Source of the DNA: Coriobacteriia bacterium | GTDB taxonomy: Bacteria; Actinomycetota; Coriobacteriia; Coriobacteriales; QAMH01 | Direction of reading: 5' to 3' | NCBI GenBank assembly: GCA_900758075.1 | Contig: CAAEQF010000060.1 | Location: 1-7,244, forward strand | Length of the DNA stretch: 7,244 nucleotides | Part shown: in pieces, positions 6,326 to 7,244 of the stretch | How the letters are laid out: each line of letters begins with the position of its first letter | Numbering within the stretch: position 1 is the first letter of the stretch | Made by a program: the position numbers and the translations under genes | Notes under the pieces: generated by a model | Told to the model about the DNA's origin: nothing | Seen by the model: the letters and a program-made list of their open reading frames with translations, nothing else | Databases searched by the model: none

Positions 6326-7244
6326 TGCCCTTGAGCGCGCACGGGTCAGATCAGACGGCGCGAGACACGCTCACGCGCCGGAGCTTCCTGTCGGGCACTG
6401 CACGTGCGGTGCTCGGCGCTGCGGTCGTGGGCGCCGGCAGCATGGTGGGGCTTTCCGCCTGCGGGAAGTCGTCGTCTAACGACGCGCCCGATGTGCTCAC
6501 GGTGGCAGACGGCTCCGTGGTCACGCTCGACTCGTTCGCGAGCATCGACGACGCCGCGGGCTACTACAAGCTCGTGGAGCGCGGGACCTTCAACGCCGGG
6601 ACGATGATGTACACGACGGGTTCGAAGCTGGCCGCCGCGCTGTGCGCCGGAAAGACCGCCAACCCGCTCACCACCGTCTCGCTCGTCACGCTTGCCACGG
6701 GCAAGATGACCAGCGCGCTCGAAACGGCGGTGCAGGGCGACGATGGCTACAGCATCTACGCGGTGCGCGCGTCCGACCAGCTGCTCGCGTGGGTCGAGAG
6801 CAACTACCTGACGGGCGACTGGAGCGTGTACGTCGCCACCATCGACGCCTCCACGCTCAAGCTCGGCCAGGCCGTGCAGGCCGACAGCGGCACCTCGGAC
6901 TACGACACTCCCGAGCTCGAGGTCATCGGCACGACGGCGTACTGGATTGTCCAGCCCGCCGAAGGCGGCTCCCACACCTCCGAGGACTCCGTGCTCAAAG
7001 CATCCGCGGGCGGCTCGCGCGGCTCCACGATTCTCACGTCGCACGGGCGCTTCAACGGCGGCCTCACCGCGAGCGGCGAGGTGCTGTGCGCCATGCCGCG
7101 CGCGGACGCGAGTGGCGTCTACTACCAGCTCACGGCAATTCAATCGGGTACGGGATCGGTTGTCGCCAAGCAGGTCATGCCGCGCTCGTTCAAGCCCGCC
7201 ACCGCCATCTACCTGGATGGCCAGTTCGCGTTTTCCATCGCCGC
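6325..7244 (+). CDS. Tat-exported lipoprotein of unknown function, truncated at the window edge
   Basis: Seen: an open frame of 306 complete codons with no stop before the right edge. The N-terminus carries a twin-arginine signal, LTRRSFLSG (R18-R19), then a hydrophobic stretch (about 28-43) and a lipobox LSAC with C46 as the lipidated residue, followed by a polar GKSSSND linker. The protein should therefore be exported, possibly folded, by the Tat system and anchored to the outer face of the membrane. The rest is rich in Gly, Ser, Thr and Ala, with repeated strand-turn patterns (for example WSVYVATIDASTLKLGQAV, ELEVIGTTAYWIVQP, GVYYQLTAIQSGTGSVV). A beta-propeller-like fold is possible, but I recognise no family and see no catalytic motif. 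The ATG shares its A with the preceding TGA (TGATG), and no clear ribosome binding site precedes it, consistent with translational coupling. An adjacent GTG at 6322 is an alternative start. Confidence 0.85.
   Translation, partial: MPLSAHGSDQTARDTLTRRSFLSGTARAVLGAAVVGAGSMVGLSACGKSSSNDAPDVLTVADGSVVTLDSFASIDDAAGYYKLVERGTFNAGTMMYTTGSKLAAALCAGKTANPLTTVSLVTLATGKMTSALETAVQGDDGYSIYAVRASDQLLAWVESNYLTGDWSVYVATIDASTLKLGQAVQADSGTSDYDTPELEVIGTTAYWIVQPAEGGSHTSEDSVLKASAGGSRGSTILTSHGRFNGGLTASGEVLCAMPRADASGVYYQLTAIQSGTGSVVAKQVMPRSFKPATAIYLDGQFAFSIA

Noticed and set aside
6346..7143. Minus-strand open frame (265 codons) opposite the lipoprotein gene
   Set aside because: Antisense-like composition; the plus strand has a coupled start, Tat signal and lipobox.

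Overview
The window is high-GC DNA with strong G/C third-position bias, short intergenic gaps and mostly good Shine-Dalgarno sites. Gene content (a PafB/PafC-like pair of WYL regulators, a stand-alone TSCPD protein, a Tat-exported lipoprotein, a HemW-like radical SAM enzyme) suggests an actinobacterium, most likely of class Coriobacteriia (Collinsella/Olsenella relatives). That placement is inferred from gene content, not from a marker search.

Layout: (1) 1-379, minus strand: the 5' part of a DEDDh (DnaQ-type) exonuclease-domain protein running off the left edge. (2) 380-500: a divergent intergenic region with an extended -10 for the rightward gene and, on the minus strand, a sequence fitting the mycobacterial PafBC/RecA-NDp promoter pattern, placed so the transcript would begin at or next to the exonuclease start codon. 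(3) 501-1148, plus: an unrecognised 215-residue protein with a C-terminal membrane anchor. (4) 1192-2499, plus: a HemN/HemW-family radical SAM protein. (5) 2544-4486, minus: two overlapping WYL-domain regulators resembling PafC (downstream) and PafB (upstream). (6) 4487-4670: a divergent promoter region. (7) 4671-7244, plus: purB, a small TSCPD-domain protein and a Tat/lipoprotein cut by the right edge, packed as an operon.

The most interesting reading joins both ends of the first half. In mycobacteria PafB and PafC together activate DNA-damage genes from promoters of the form TTGTCR-gtg-N8-TAnnnT. This window has a PafBC-like pair and, about 2 kb away, a site of that form directly in front of a nuclease gene. 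If real, it suggests a PafBC-type damage response in this lineage with a leaderless nuclease transcript as a target. The rest is conventional: de novo purine synthesis (purB) co-transcribed with two genes of unknown role. No tRNA, rRNA, CRISPR array, insertion sequence or long repeat was seen, and no intergenic gap exceeds 300 bases.
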